Source of the DNA: Desulfobacteraceae bacterium
GTDB lineage: Bacteria > Desulfobacterota > DSM-4660 > Desulfatiglandales > B25-G16
Direction: 5' to 3'
DNA length: 64,000 nucleotides
NCBI GenBank assembly: GCA_030612685.1
Contig: JAUWNK010000001.1
Location: forward strand, 1 to 64,000
Position 1 is the stretch's first letter. Every line of letters begins with the position of its first letter. A model generated the notes under the pieces. That model was not told where the DNA came from. It saw nothing but the letters and a program-made list of their open reading frames with translations, and ran no database searches. Both the position numbers and the translations under genes were made by a program. Shown piece by piece: positions 26,610 to 37,117 of the stretch.

Positions 26610-26995
26610 GGGCATAGGTATCTTTTTTCAAACACGAAAGAGCGGATGCTTTATGGCCAGCAAGAGGTAAAAGCTAAGGCGGGCGGGAAGGCCCAGAGGG
26701 GATTACCCGTCACCTCTCCCTCGGGAGTCTAAGACTGCGATGGCCCTGGCCCAGACCTATTCTTTGGGCCTAAAATCCCGTGGCAGAGGCCAAACCATAA
26801 CAGCAATGGCAAGTTAGTAAATCTCTGTCGCACCAGGGCGGGCCGCCCGCTCTCCGAGGCGTAGGCTCTACGAGCCGGAGGCCTGGAGCAGCGGCAATGA
26901 GAAGGCAAAAGAGGCTTCCCAGCCTGTCCTGTTGAATAGGGTTCCCTTCGGGAAATTCAACAGGGTGAATTGTTTGAAAAAAGATACACATGCCC
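26610..26995. repeat. GC-rich intergenic element bounded by 24-nt inverted repeats
   Basis: GGGCATAGGTATCTTTTTTC (26610-26629, continuing AAAC) and its complement ending at 26995 match in 22 of 24 positions. The interior is GC-rich, without a gene, and includes a strong hairpin CCTGTTGAA (26928-26936)/TTCAACAGG (26956-26964). The sequence just right of it (to about 27045) is shared with 60989-61065, linking it to the element at 60841-61020. This explains most of the 700-bp gap before guaA. Confidence 0.6.
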
Positions 26996-27137
26996 AACAA
27001 TAAGCTTAAAAATCAATAAGTTATTTTTTACTATGACGTGGCCCTGGACAGGGCCCTCTTTATCTTGACGGAAGGACTCTATTTAATTATACTCTTTTAC
27101 CTTATAGATAACATTGTTTAAGAAAGAAATTTGAGGG

Positions 27138-28667
27138 ATGATTTTAATTATTGACTTCGGTTCTCAATACAACCAGCTTATTGCCAGGGGGGTCAGGGAA
27201 CAGCATGTTTATTGCCAGATAGAGCCTCCAAACATTGAATTGCCTAAAATTAAATCATTAGCCCCTGAAGGAATAATACTCTCAGGAGGGCCAGCAAGTA
27301 TATATGAAAAAAACAGCCCTAAAGTAGACCTTCAGATCTTCAATCTAAGTATTCCCATGCTTGGCATATGTTACGGCATGCAGTACATGATAGATAGTTT
27401 GGGTGGTAAGGTCGAGAGTGCAGCCAAAAGAGAATATGGCCTGGCTGAGCTCAAGTTACTTGATAAAAAAAGCATTTTTCATGGGATCAGCATGTCAACG
27501 CCTTGCTGGATGAGCCATGGGGATTCTACTTCTCGTCTGCCAGAGGGATTTAAGATAACAGCCTCAACAGAAAATACCAAGATTGCAGCAGTTGAAAATA
27601 GTAAAAAGAGGCTTTACGGCCTGCAATTCCATCCTGAAGTTGCCCACACACCTAAGGGGAAGAAGATGCTCAACAATTTTCTCTTCAGGGTATGTGGCTG
27701 TAAAAAGACATGGACGATGAAATCCTTTATTGGAAAGGCAATAGAAGAGATAAAAGGGGAAGTTGGAGAAAAAAAGGTTATTTTGGGCTTAAGTGGTGGT
27801 GTAGATTCCTCGGTAGCGGCCGTTCTTCTTGACAGGGCTCTTGGGAAACGATTGACATGTATCTTTGTGGACAACGGCCTTCTGAGCAAAGGTGAAGGAG
27901 AAAGGGTTAAAAGTCTATTCAAACGCCATTTTATGATAAATTTGAGATTCATCAATGCCAGGAAAAGGTTCCTGGAACCACTGAGGAATATTGTTGCCCC
28001 TGAAAGGAAAAGAAAGATAATAGGAAAAACCTTCATAAGGATATTTGAGGATGAGGCCTTAAAGACTAAGGGGGTTGACTTTTTGGCACAGGGGACCTTA
28101 TATCCAGACCTGATCGAATCCAGATCCCCCTTTGGAGGGCCATCAGCGGTTATCAAATCCCACCATAATGTCGGTGGTCTTCCTAAAAAGATGCGCCTCA
28201 GGCTTATTGAGCCCCTAAAACATCTCTTTAAGGACGAGGTTCGGCTTTTGGGCAAAGAACTTTGTCTGCCTGATGATATGATACATCGCCATCCCTTCCC
28301 AGGGCCCGGGCTGGCGGTCAGGATTATCGGCGAAGTGACGCCAAGACGTCTGTCTATCTTGCGAGAAGCTGATGATATTTTGATAACAGAAATCAAAAAA
28401 AGCAATTATTATAAAAGATTGTGGCAGTCCTTTGCCATCCTGATACCCCTGAAAAGTGTGGGAATCATGGGCGATAAACGGACATATGAACATATTGTGG
28501 TCATCAGGGCTGTAACCAGCCTTGATGCTATGACTGCAGATTGGGCCAGGCTTCCCCATTCTCTCCTGGTCAAGATTTCAAACCGGATTATAAATGAGGC
28601 CAGGGGCATTAATAGGGTAGTCTATGATATTAGCTCAAAACCTCCAAGCACAATAGAATGGGAATAA
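27138..28667 (+). CDS. guaA: GMP synthase (glutamine-hydrolysing)
   Basis: Converts XMP to GMP using glutamine amide nitrogen. Class I glutaminase domain (1-190): IIDFGSQYNQLIAR, LSGGPASIY, nucleophile in GICYGMQYM, and FHPEVAHTP (His/Glu). ATP pyrophosphatase domain: PP-loop LGLSGGVDSSVAAVLL (about 215), then the dimerisation domain with HHNVGGLP and HPFPGPGLAVR, ending in the family-typical KPPSTIEWE. 509 residues is standard length. A monocistronic look: long gaps with repeats on both sides. Confidence 0.97.
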   Translation: MILIIDFGSQYNQLIARGVREQHVYCQIEPPNIELPKIKSLAPEGIILSGGPASIYEKNSPKVDLQIFNLSIPMLGICYGMQYMIDSLGGKVESAAKREYGLAELKLLDKKSIFHGISMSTPCWMSHGDSTSRLPEGFKITASTENTKIAAVENSKKRLYGLQFHPEVAHTPKGKKMLNNFLFRVCGCKKTWTMKSFIGKAIEEIKGEVGEKKVILGLSGGVDSSVAAVLLDRALGKRLTCIFVDNGLLSKGEGERVKSLFKRHFMINLRFINARKRFLEPLRNIVAPERKRKIIGKTFIRIFEDEALKTKGVDFLAQGTLYPDLIESRSPFGGPSAVIKSHHNVGGLPKKMRLRLIEPLKHLFKDEVRLLGKELCLPDDMIHRHPFPGPGLAVRIIGEVTPRRLSILREADDILITEIKKSNYYKRLWQSFAILIPLKSVGIMGDKRTYEHIVVIRAVTSLDAMTADWARLPHSLLVKISNRIINEARGINRVVYDISSKPPSTIEWE

Positions 28668-28731
28668 GACTATAGTCTTTCAGATACATTTTTTCAAAAG
28701 CTCACAGTTTCATTAAAATATTTACGTATAT

Positions 28732-28857
28732 TAAAATTCAAATTTCAAAGCTCAAATGCCAAATGAATGTCAAAGGCAAAAGCTCAAAACACTTTATATC
28801 GAAAAGTTTTTTTGGCATTTGGTAATTTGGATTTGATTTGAACCTTGGATTTTGACA
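28732..28857. repeat. AT-rich inverted-repeat element
   Basis: The left end, AAATTCAAATTTCAAAGCTC followed by AAATGCCAAATG, is approximately inverted at the right end (TTTGGCATTTGGTAATTTGG followed by ATTTGATTTGAACC). It fills most of the gap between guaA and hisH. MITE-like by form; no coding capacity. Confidence 0.55.
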
Positions 28858-28908
28858 TTAGTCATTTTAAAATAGATATGCTTTTTATGAAACGATATAC
28901 TATGAATC

Positions 28909-29535
28909 ATGATTGCTATTATTGATTATAAGGCCGGAAATCTTGGCAGTGTTGCTCGGGCCATAAACCATCTCGGATTTGAATGCCGAATTACCCATAA
29001 TGCAAAAGAGTTATTAGGGGCTGATAGGGTTATCTTCCCTGGCGTTGGATCTGCAGGACAGGCCATGCAGGATTTAAAAAGAATGGATCTTGACCAGGCA
29101 ATATATGACCTCTATGAATCTGGTAAACCCTTTTTGGGAATCTGCCTGGGGACTCAGATAATTCTTGAAGAGAGCGAGGAAAATCAGACCGCCTGTCTCG
29201 GATTGCTCCCCGGCACGGTAAAACGTTTTCCTATGCCGCTCCTCTCAGATGGTGGCAAATACCTCAAGGTGCCCCATATGGGCTGGAACCAGGTAAAACT
29301 TAAAAGGCTGCATCCAGTTTTTAAAGATGTCGCCCCAGAAAGTGAGTTTTATTTTGTTCACAGTTATTTTCCAGCCCCAAAAGGTGTAGAGACAATCATC
29401 GGAACAACTGAACATGGTATTACCTTTACCAGTGTGCTGGGCAAAAGAAGTCTTATTGCTGTACAGTTTCATCCGGAAAAGAGTGGGCCACCAGGCCTGA
29501 CCATCCTCAAAAATTTCTGCTTGTGGGAAGTATAG
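28909..29535 (+). CDS. hisH: Imidazole glycerol phosphate synthase glutaminase subunit
   Basis: Supplies ammonia to HisF in histidine synthesis. Class I glutaminase: start IAIIDYKAGNLGSVARAI, IFPGVGSAGQAM, nucleophile in GICLGTQIILE, and QFHPEKSGPPGL with the His/Glu pair. 208 residues, normal length. hisF is not adjacent. A PHMGWNQV motif typical of HisH is present. It ends 22 bp before glmM, so both may share a transcript although the pathways differ. Confidence 0.95.
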   Translation: MIAIIDYKAGNLGSVARAINHLGFECRITHNAKELLGADRVIFPGVGSAGQAMQDLKRMDLDQAIYDLYESGKPFLGICLGTQIILEESEENQTACLGLLPGTVKRFPMPLLSDGGKYLKVPHMGWNQVKLKRLHPVFKDVAPESEFYFVHSYFPAPKGVETIIGTTEHGITFTSVLGKRSLIAVQFHPEKSGPPGLTILKNFCLWEV

Positions 29536-29557
29536 ACAACCTTGGGAATTACTCTTT

Positions 29558-30916
29558 ATGGAAAAATTATTCGGAACAGATGGAATAAGGGGAGTTACTA
29601 ACAAATACCCAATAACTGTTGAGATGGCTATAAAGATCGGGAAGGCCATAGCATATTTGTTCAAAGGAGATAGACAGAAATCGAGTTTTGTAGTTGGTAA
29701 GGATACCAGAATCTCCGGTTACATGCTTGAAGAGGCCTTAGTTGCCGGTATATGTTCCATGGGTGGAGATGTATATCTCTTGAATGTTTTCCCGACACCT
29801 GGGGTTGCCTTTATGACCCGAAATCAAAATGCTGATGCAGGCATTGTTATCTCCGCCTCTCATAATCCATTTAAAGATAACGGGATCAAAATCTTCTCCG
29901 GAGATGGATTTAAACTTTCTCTTGAAAAGGAAGAACAGATTGAGGATCTAATTCTGAATAACAAGGATCATATTATTGATGATTGCCTACCTGAGCCGAA
30001 GGACCTGGGCAGGGCATTCCGCCTTAATGATGCAATTGATCTTTATACCCTTTTTTTGAAAGACACCTTTCCTCAAGAACTATCCATGAAAGGGATGAAG
30101 ATTGTCCTCGACTGTGCCAATGGAGCCACATACAGGGCTGCCCCCAAAGTTTTTAAAGACTTTGGGGCTGAGGTCCACACAATCCATGCTACGCCTGATG
30201 GGATAAACATCAACTCAGGTTGTGGATCCCAGTATCCTGAGGATCTGGCCAATGCAGTAGTGAAATATGGGGCAGCAATAGGAATGGCCTTTGATGGGGA
30301 TGGAGACAGAATGGTCGCTGTAGATGAAAAAGGAAATACTATTACCGGGGATCAGAGTCTTTTAATTTGTTCTGACACCTTAAAGAAAGAAGGGAAATTA
30401 AAAAATGATACTGTGGTTACCACTGTAATGTCCAATTTTGGTTTAGGTATTGCCCTCAAAGAAATGGGTATCGATCATGTAAAATCAGATGTTGGTGATC
30501 GCCATGTGCTCAGAGATATGCTCACCAGGGATTCAATCATTGGCGGTGAAGACTCCGGGCATCTGATCTTTCTGGATTATCATACTACAGGTGATGGCAT
30601 TCTCTTAGGACTACAATTAATATCAAGCATGCTTAAAGAAAAGAAACCGCTTTCAGAATTGGCAGCAATGATGACGACTTACCCACAGGCATTGATAAAT
30701 GTTGATGTCAGAAGTAAGCCAGATATCTCAAAACTCCCGGATGTGGGAGGTGCTATTAGGGAAGCGGAAAAGGCGCTTGGAGAAAAAGGGAGGGTTCTCG
30801 TTCGCTATTCTGGAACCCAAAATCTCTGTAGGGTTATGGTAGAGGGTCCCACAACAGAGGCAACAGATACCTATTGTAAAAGGATAGCTGATGAAGTGAA
30901 AAAGGCTATTGGTTAA
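29558..30916 (+). CDS. glmM: Phosphoglucosamine mutase
   Basis: Interconverts glucosamine-6-phosphate and glucosamine-1-phosphate for UDP-GlcNAc synthesis. KLFGTDGIRGVTNKYPIT at the start, phosphoserine loop GIVISASHNPFKDNG (about residue 100), metal loop AFDGDGDRMVAVD (about 245), sugar loop GGEDSGHLIF (about 330) and the phosphate-binding RYSGTQNLCRVMVEG at the C-terminus. The SASHNPFKDNGIK motif and 452 residues fit GlmM rather than phosphomannomutase. The downstream gene is a GlmS-like protein, supporting the pathway assignment. Confidence 0.95.
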   Translation: MEKLFGTDGIRGVTNKYPITVEMAIKIGKAIAYLFKGDRQKSSFVVGKDTRISGYMLEEALVAGICSMGGDVYLLNVFPTPGVAFMTRNQNADAGIVISASHNPFKDNGIKIFSGDGFKLSLEKEEQIEDLILNNKDHIIDDCLPEPKDLGRAFRLNDAIDLYTLFLKDTFPQELSMKGMKIVLDCANGATYRAAPKVFKDFGAEVHTIHATPDGININSGCGSQYPEDLANAVVKYGAAIGMAFDGDGDRMVAVDEKGNTITGDQSLLICSDTLKKEGKLKNDTVVTTVMSNFGLGIALKEMGIDHVKSDVGDRHVLRDMLTRDSIIGGEDSGHLIFLDYHTTGDGILLGLQLISSMLKEKKPLSELAAMMTTYPQALINVDVRSKPDISKLPDVGGAIREAEKALGEKGRVLVRYSGTQNLCRVMVEGPTTEATDTYCKRIADEVKKAIG

Positions 30917-31018
30917 AGGAAAAGATTATAACATCTATAATGATGCTTCAGATAGCAAAAAAGATTCTTTTTGGAGAAGGATCTTTAGGGTTGCTCCCAA
31001 AGGAGGTTCTTTAGGTAA

Positions 31019-34000
31019 ATGTCTTTCTTAGAAAGGATAAAAATCATTTTTAAAGAAAATTTGCGCTGTCCCAAAATCTATTTTGGGAAGAGCTTAAAGA
31101 ACGTCTCTCCTGGTGCCTTTATTATTTTTCCAGTTCAAGAAAGTCAGCTTAACTGTGGCCTGACCGGTATTATAGGGTTCAAAAGGAAGGAGATTGCCAA
31201 GCCCAAAATCCCTGTAAACAAGATAGAATCTATGATTCTTCACCTAAAGGGATATACCTATAAAAAGATAAAAGAGGAAAATAAAAACCTAATAGATAAT
31301 TATCTTGGCGGAGAAGCCCCTATTAAAGAATTACAAGATCTTATTGGGGGTCTCAAACTCACATTATCTCTCTACACTATCTTTAAAGAGACTCCTACCC
31401 GGGAAAAACTTGAGAAAGTCTCCTCTGACTTAGAAAGGATAATTGATGGGGAAGAAAATGAACACCATCAAATATTAAAACTCCTTTCCTTTGAGGAAAA
31501 TGAGATTATCATCAAGAGAATAACCCTGCTTAAGGATATACACTGGTGTTTAAAAGAAGAGACAATAAAGAACTTAGAGAAGATTGAGGGGCTATCCACC
31601 GTTACTGATAGGGATATTCCTCAATTAGTCTTTGATCAACTTAAAAATATTAATACCCTCTTTAACAACTTAGATCGATTAGAGGTAAGGGGGAGAGACT
31701 CAGCAGGTATTTCTGTTATTACAATAGTAGAGAAAAAGGACTATCTCCTGTTTGAAAGGGAATTAAAAAGAAGATCATTATTAAATGAATTTTCTGCCCG
31801 CCAGAAGGAGAAGATCCTTGTAAACCAGGGAATTAATGTTAACGGTGTTAATGGCAACGTTTCTGTCATCTTTACTTATAAGATTGCTGCCCAAGTTGGC
31901 CATTTAGGTGATAATGTAAAATTCTTAAGGAAACAGATACATGATGACAGTATTTTTCAATTTTTGATTACTTTTCCGAGTATCAATCAAACCGCTGTTT
32001 TCCATACCCGCTGGGCCTCTGTCGGCGAGATCACTGAGGCAAACTGTCACCCGGTTGATAATATCATTATCCAAAATGATAAAGACCATGAATCTAACCA
32101 TAATAAGGGAATTATTCACGTTTGCCTGAACGGGGATATTGATAACTATATTATTTTAAAAGAGAAATTCAAAAAGGAGACGAAAAGATCTATCCCTTCT
32201 CAGATAACCACTGACACCAAGATCATTCCCCTTCAGATACAGAGATATTATGATATGGGCCACCCTATTGAGGAATCATTCCGATTAGCTGTTAATGATT
32301 TTAAAGGCTCCCACGCCATAGCCATGCACACTGACATTGCACCGGGGAAGATTTTCCTGGCCCAGAGAGGTAGCGGACAGACAATTTTTATCGGACTGGG
32401 TGAAGAACATTATATCACTGCCTCGGAAATCTATGGTCTTGTGGAAGAGACCTCTCGATATATAAAGATGGAGGGAGAAAAGACTGTTAATGGGTTGCAA
32501 GGTAAAAGCCAGGGGCAGATATTTATCTTAGACCAGGATTCATGTGGTGAACTTGCCGGCATAAAGGCAATGTATTATGATGGGACCCCCATTCAACTTT
32601 CTGACGATGATATAAAAAAGACCGAAATCATCTCAAGGGATATTAATCGTCAGGATTTTCCCCATTATTTCTTAAAAGAAATCTTTGAATCTCCTGGATC
32701 AGTGGAAAAAACATTTCAAAACAGATGGAGGATATCACGAAAAAACGGAAAATGGCATCCTATGATAATCTTAGATGATGGTGTTATCTCCCCTGCTTTA
32801 GCAGAGGCCTTCAAACAAAACAGTATAAGAAGGATCTTATTTATAGGCCAGGGAACTGCAGGAGTTGCTGCCTATGGTTGTGCCGAACTACTTGAGTTTT
32901 ACCTTGCCAACAGTGGCATCAGGATTGCGCCCCTCAAGGCCTCAGAGTTTAGCGGGAGCCTTTTGAGAACCAGCCTTAAAGATACCTTGATTATCGCCAT
33001 AACCCAGTCCGGCACTACAACAGATACAAATCTGGCTATAGATATGGCAAAAGAACGCAGTGCTTATACCATGGCTATTGTCAACAGGCGAGATTCAGAT
33101 ATCACCTTTAAGGTAGATGGTGTCTTGTACACCAGCACTGGAAGAGACATTGAGATGTCTGTTGCCTCCACCAAGGCCTATTATTCTCAGATTGCAGCCG
33201 GAGGTATCCTCGGTCTAAAATTGGCACAATTAATGGGAATAAGGGATGATGATTTTATCCTGGGAGAACTCAAAAGGCTCATGTTGATTCCCTCCTTAAT
33301 GAAAAAGGTTCTTTCCATGGAAGAAGAGATCGCCAGATCCGCTCATAAATTTGCACCTACAAAAAAATATTGGGCAGTTGTTGGGAGCGGATATAACAAG
33401 ATTGCTGCTGACGAAATCAGGATAAAATTGAGTGAGCTCTGCTATAAGACCATCTCTTCAGATGTAGTTGAAGATAAAAAACATATCGACCTATCCTCAG
33501 AACCGCTCATTTTTATCTGCGCAGCCGGGAACAGGGGTGATGTTATAAGCGATATCATCAAGGATACAGCCATATTCAAGGCCCATCAGGCCACTACCAT
33601 TGTGATTGCCACTGAGGGTGAGGAAAGATTTAAGCCCTATGCAGACTCATTAATCTATGTGCCAGAGACAGAGGAACGTTTCTCTCCTATCTTAACCACC
33701 ATTGCAGGTCATCTCTGGGGTTATCATGCAGCAAGGGCAATAAATGAAGAATCTCTCTTTCTATCCAATTTCAGAGAAGAGATCAGTAGATATATTTCGG
33801 CCTCACTTGAAAAAGGCCTGGATATCTACCAAATAATTCTCGATAAGATTTTTCAAGAGAAAACCGCCAGATTTTCTTCCAGTTTCAAAAAAAGGCTGGG
33901 GGATAGACGATATACAACAGCCATGGAATTAAAAACCGCCTCTGATCTGACACTTCTGTTAAAATATCTCTCTGGACGGCTCCCTATGTCCGACTTTGAG

Positions 34001-34738
34001 CCTGATTTTGGCCTATCTGGGACAGCCCCAAATATGTTTGACACCTTCTTCCGCTGTATAGGAGAGGCCATAAATGATATGGCAAGACCCATTGATGCAA
34101 TAAAACATCAGGCCAAAACAGTTACAGTGGGAACAAGTAGGCTTTGGGAACCGATCGATGGATTACTATTTGAGGCCCTGAAGAAAAATGGATTTAGTGT
34201 AAGCAACCTTACCAATAAAAATGTTCTTGTGCTGAAAAATCTTCAGGAGATTATCTCTAAAATAAAAGGTGCGACCCTTTATAAAATAAGTAGGCTTACT
34301 TACACTGGGGAGCCGGTTGAAAATTCAAAGATTAAACTGGTAAAAAAGGAGGGGAGCTCATCTAAGCTTATCTCCCGCGTTGAATCGGCTAACAGACTTA
34401 AGGGAACCAAAAGGATCATTGTTAAGAACGGAAACGTCTTTATTGGAAAAGGAAAGGTTGATAACAGAAGTATCCTTGCCATCCCCATAATGAAAAAAGG
34501 CCCTACCATTGACCGTCTCCTGCTTCTCAACATTGGTTTTAAGAGAGAAATAGATCTTTCAAAAAAGGTAAAGGCCCTGGGTGATAAGTCTACCCACATC
34601 AAAAATATTGTTGAAGAGACAGGCCTATCATGGCAAGATGACTATCTCAATCTTTTCGATATTGAAAAACTTTTTGGCGACTCTGCTGAAAAGATAGCTG
34701 AATCTATCATATCTTCCTCTTCCACCGGCAAATTTTAA
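31019..34738 (+). CDS. Giant GlmS-like glutaminase-SIS protein
   Basis: 1239 residues, about twice the size of normal glucosamine-6-phosphate synthase. Parts: 45-residue leader; class II glutaminase starting at C46 (LNCGLTGIIGF), so the leader must be removed if C46 is the N-terminal nucleophile; about 170 inserted helical residues; glutaminase resumes at VRGRDSAGIS, FHTRWASVGEITEANCHP and CLNGDIDNY; two SIS domains (about 620-760 with FIGQGTAGVAAYG and ITQSGTTTDTN; about 800-930 with WAVVGSGYNKIAADEI); then about 300 residues unlike GlmS. It follows glmM by 102 bp with an AAAGGAGGT-type site. Probably makes glucosamine-6-phosphate, but the extensions suggest added regulation or a different acceptor. 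Confidence 0.75.
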   Translation: MSFLERIKIIFKENLRCPKIYFGKSLKNVSPGAFIIFPVQESQLNCGLTGIIGFKRKEIAKPKIPVNKIESMILHLKGYTYKKIKEENKNLIDNYLGGEAPIKELQDLIGGLKLTLSLYTIFKETPTREKLEKVSSDLERIIDGEENEHHQILKLLSFEENEIIIKRITLLKDIHWCLKEETIKNLEKIEGLSTVTDRDIPQLVFDQLKNINTLFNNLDRLEVRGRDSAGISVITIVEKKDYLLFERELKRRSLLNEFSARQKEKILVNQGINVNGVNGNVSVIFTYKIAAQVGHLGDNVKFLRKQIHDDSIFQFLITFPSINQTAVFHTRWASVGEITEANCHPVDNIIIQNDKDHESNHNKGIIHVCLNGDIDNYIILKEKFKKETKRSIPSQITTDTKIIPLQIQRYYDMGHPIEESFRLAVNDFKGSHAIAMHTDIAPGKIFLAQRGSGQTIFIGLGEEHYITASEIYGLVEETSRYIKMEGEKTVNGLQGKSQGQIFILDQDSCGELAGIKAMYYDGTPIQLSDDDIKKTEIISRDINRQDFPHYFLKEIFESPGSVEKTFQNRWRISRKNGKWHPMIILDDGVISPALAEAFKQNSIRRILFIGQGTAGVAAYGCAELLEFYLANSGIRIAPLKASEFSGSLLRTSLKDTLIIAITQSGTTTDTNLAIDMAKERSAYTMAIVNRRDSDITFKVDGVLYTSTGRDIEMSVASTKAYYSQIAAGGILGLKLAQLMGIRDDDFILGELKRLMLIPSLMKKVLSMEEEIARSAHKFAPTKKYWAVVGSGYNKIAADEIRIKLSELCYKTISSDVVEDKKHIDLSSEPLIFICAAGNRGDVISDIIKDTAIFKAHQATTIVIATEGEERFKPYADSLIYVPETEERFSPILTTIAGHLWGYHAARAINEESLFLSNFREEISRYISASLEKGLDIYQIILDKIFQEKTARFSSSFKKRLGDRRYTTAMELKTASDLTLLLKYLSGRLPMSDFEPDFGLSGTAPNMFDTFFRCIGEAINDMARPIDAIKHQAKTVTVGTSRLWEPIDGLLFEALKKNGFSVSNLTNKNVLVLKNLQEIISKIKGATLYKISRLTYTGEPVENSKIKLVKKEGSSSKLISRVESANRLKGTKRIIVKNGNVFIGKGKVDNRSILAIPIMKKGPTIDRLLLLNIGFKREIDLSKKVKALGDKSTHIKNIVEETGLSWQDDYLNLFDIEKLFGDSAEKIAESIISSSSTGKF

Positions 34739-34996
34739 AGCAAACCCTATGCATGCCCCATTTAATAACGTCTCGCTGTTACCTATACTCCGAACACCCC
34801 AACATGATTGTGTCCTTCTATTTACAAGAGCGAAAGGCCATGTGCTCCGATGTCCCCAATAAAGAATCCTTTTTTTCATAAATTAACCTATTAGTAAAGC
34901 ATGTCCTCGGAAAGTGTTATAGATATCTTGATTTTCACACTACTTTGATACATAATTTTCTTTAGGACTGAATTATTCAGCAGGAAGAAAATACTT

Positions 34997-36727
34997 ATGC
35001 CTTTAAATATAGAAGATATCCGCCAATCTACTCTCTCTCAAATCAAAGGAGTTGAAACCCATCCTCTTGACTTTCTATTCTCATCGAAAAAGCCACCCTA
35101 CCTGGACATTGAATCAATCTATGCCTGCTTTGAGAAAGAATGGGAAACAGTGAAACCATTTCTACAGGATAAAGACCAGGAGCAGGACTTAGCCTATATT
35201 CTTTTCCCAAAGAAGCCTTATGACTTAAAGCTCATTAAAAAACTACATGATATTTTTCTCAGTTCTTCCCTTCCTCATCTCCATATCTTTCTGGATATTT
35301 GTATCACAAAAATTTTGACAGAAATTTTAGAGAAATATAGAAAGCAGGTTTCTCCACAACTACTCCTTGAATTACTAAACTTTTACAAGCTTAGGACACC
35401 GGAATTCTTGATCATAATTAAACCGATCATCCAGATTATTGTGGATCAGGAAAAAAGCTTCGATCATGTAATTAAATCCCATGCCTGTGAAGTTCTGATC
35501 AATAACTATGAAAGTGAAGCCCTTTTTATCTTTATCTCATGCATCCCGAGTCTAAAAGAAGAGGAAAAACAGGTTCTTTTTCAAAGTCTAACTGCCTTTC
35601 AAAAGATCTATAGAAAATTTCTTGAGTTACGTGTAGGAATCCCGGAAAAAGATCTGATCAGCCTGAACTGGTTTGGCGTTTCTTACGATCAGCTAAGGCG
35701 AGAGGGGGAATGGAGAGACAGTTTTTCCAATCTGGTCAGGCGCTTTATTGAGTATCTGAAAAAAAGAGATAAAAGGGAGGCAATCCGGATCGGGCGTTTT
35801 CTTGTGCTCCGCTTCAACAATGAAGATATCCTGAGGATTATTCACTATGAAATCAATAGAGATCCCGATCTTTCCTTTGAGAAGCCTTTAGCACAGTTCA
35901 TCTATCGCCAAACATTTAAGGTTATGCAAGAATTTCGCAAAAGCTATATATCTCAAAAGGTGGATGCGGAAGTCACCCAGGCTATCTCAGAGACCGAATC
36001 CCAGGCTATTGATGCCATGCGCATGGTTACTGTTGGCAGGGTGCCGGCATCTGTTGTTTTAAAGGGATTGAGTAAAGGTACCGGCCCTGCCAAACACTAT
36101 CCTATACTGCCCGAATTTATGGAAAAATTAGATTTATTTAACCTGAAGGCCCTCTTTGAACTCTATCCTATTCCTCCCATTTCACAGGAGGTCTTTAATC
36201 TCGTTGGCAACATCGCAGATAACATGGAATTGGGGCGTGATGAGTCTTTCCATTTTATAGTGTATATGGAAAAGCTGCTTATCTTTTTGCAGAGATTTAA
36301 GGAAATGGACATCACAGTGGAGAAAGGCTCTGTCTATGGGCTTATTAAAAATCCCTACCAGCTTAATTCCCTAAACCTGATTAAGGAAGGTGCTTACTTT
36401 ACTTCAACCGGGTTGTGGCATCAAAATACAATCCCCCCAAGCATTATCCGGTGTATTAGCCCAAATGCTATCCCCAACTGTATAGGAGTGAGGGACCGCC
36501 ACATCTTTTCTCGCATATCTTTGTTGACCGGAGGCTTTAGAGGAGGCCCCTTTGATTTGGACAGCACCAATAGATACGATTGGGATGAAGAGCCTGAAAA
36601 TTGTTTATTCAGGCCTGGATATACTCAAATTTCCATTCCCCAACCCATACTGGAAAGATGGGAAGAGACCCAAAACATTCAAAGAGATTTCCTTGAGAGC
36701 TTGATACAAGAAAAACAATGGAATTAA
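34997..36727 (+). CDS. Uncharacterised mostly helical protein
   Basis: 576 residues without a recognised family. The first 330 residues are almost all alpha-helical (repeat-like, for example LLELLNFYKLRTPEFL). A short linker rich in Glu/Ser follows, then a more mixed C-terminal part with VEKGSVYGLIKNPYQLN and CIGVRDRHIFSRISLLTGG. No signal peptide, membrane span or nucleotide-binding motif was seen. It lies 258 bp after the GlmS-like gene on the same strand and ahead of pyrG. Clean start and codon use like its neighbours say it is real; function unknown. Confidence 0.6.
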   Translation: MPLNIEDIRQSTLSQIKGVETHPLDFLFSSKKPPYLDIESIYACFEKEWETVKPFLQDKDQEQDLAYILFPKKPYDLKLIKKLHDIFLSSSLPHLHIFLDICITKILTEILEKYRKQVSPQLLLELLNFYKLRTPEFLIIIKPIIQIIVDQEKSFDHVIKSHACEVLINNYESEALFIFISCIPSLKEEEKQVLFQSLTAFQKIYRKFLELRVGIPEKDLISLNWFGVSYDQLRREGEWRDSFSNLVRRFIEYLKKRDKREAIRIGRFLVLRFNNEDILRIIHYEINRDPDLSFEKPLAQFIYRQTFKVMQEFRKSYISQKVDAEVTQAISETESQAIDAMRMVTVGRVPASVVLKGLSKGTGPAKHYPILPEFMEKLDLFNLKALFELYPIPPISQEVFNLVGNIADNMELGRDESFHFIVYMEKLLIFLQRFKEMDITVEKGSVYGLIKNPYQLNSLNLIKEGAYFTSTGLWHQNTIPPSIIRCISPNAIPNCIGVRDRHIFSRISLLTGGFRGGPFDLDSTNRYDWDEEPENCLFRPGYTQISIPQPILERWEETQNIQRDFLESLIQEKQWN

Positions 36728-37117
36728 GGGAACCCAGTTCGCTTCGCTTGCAATTGGAATGTTGGCCCCAGTGAAATAGAAAAAAGTTTCACGGGGTAAA
36801 AGTACTGGAATGATGGAATGATGGGTTTTGGGAGAATCAATTTAAAAGGTTGAATTGGAAAAACCCTTGTTGACAATGAATTCAATAAATGAGAAATTTC
36901 CCTTTAAAATCAATATTCCCTTGCCCAGACCTGACTTGTATGGTCCTAATTCTATGGGAATAGTCCTTTGATATTACAGCGGAAACAGTGTCTTCCAGGA
37001 AGTCGCGCCAGGGCGGGCCATTATTCTCCCGCTATGGCGGGATGAGGCAAAAACTCATGCCTCAAGTAATGCATTTGGTTTCAATAAGCTATAGAATCTC
37101 CAATACATTTTATTAAC
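36728..37117. other. Non-coding gap with a hairpin and GC-rich repeat pieces
   Basis: No gene seen. CCCCAGTGAAA (36761) pairs with TTTCACGGGG (to 36796) in a hairpin. A GGAATGATGGAATGATGG tract (about 36809-36826) looks like a dispersed repeat. At about 37010 the phrase CCAGGGCGGGCC is shared with the element at 26610-26995. Confidence 0.45.

Noticed and set aside
26640-26990. Structured non-coding RNA (GC-rich island before guaA)
   Set aside because: The GC-rich interior folds in places, but it does not match RNase P, 6S or tmRNA features I know, and inverted ends make a repeat element the simpler reading.
27614-28405. 263-codon open frame antisense to guaA
   Set aside because: It mirrors conserved GuaA codons and has no domain signature.
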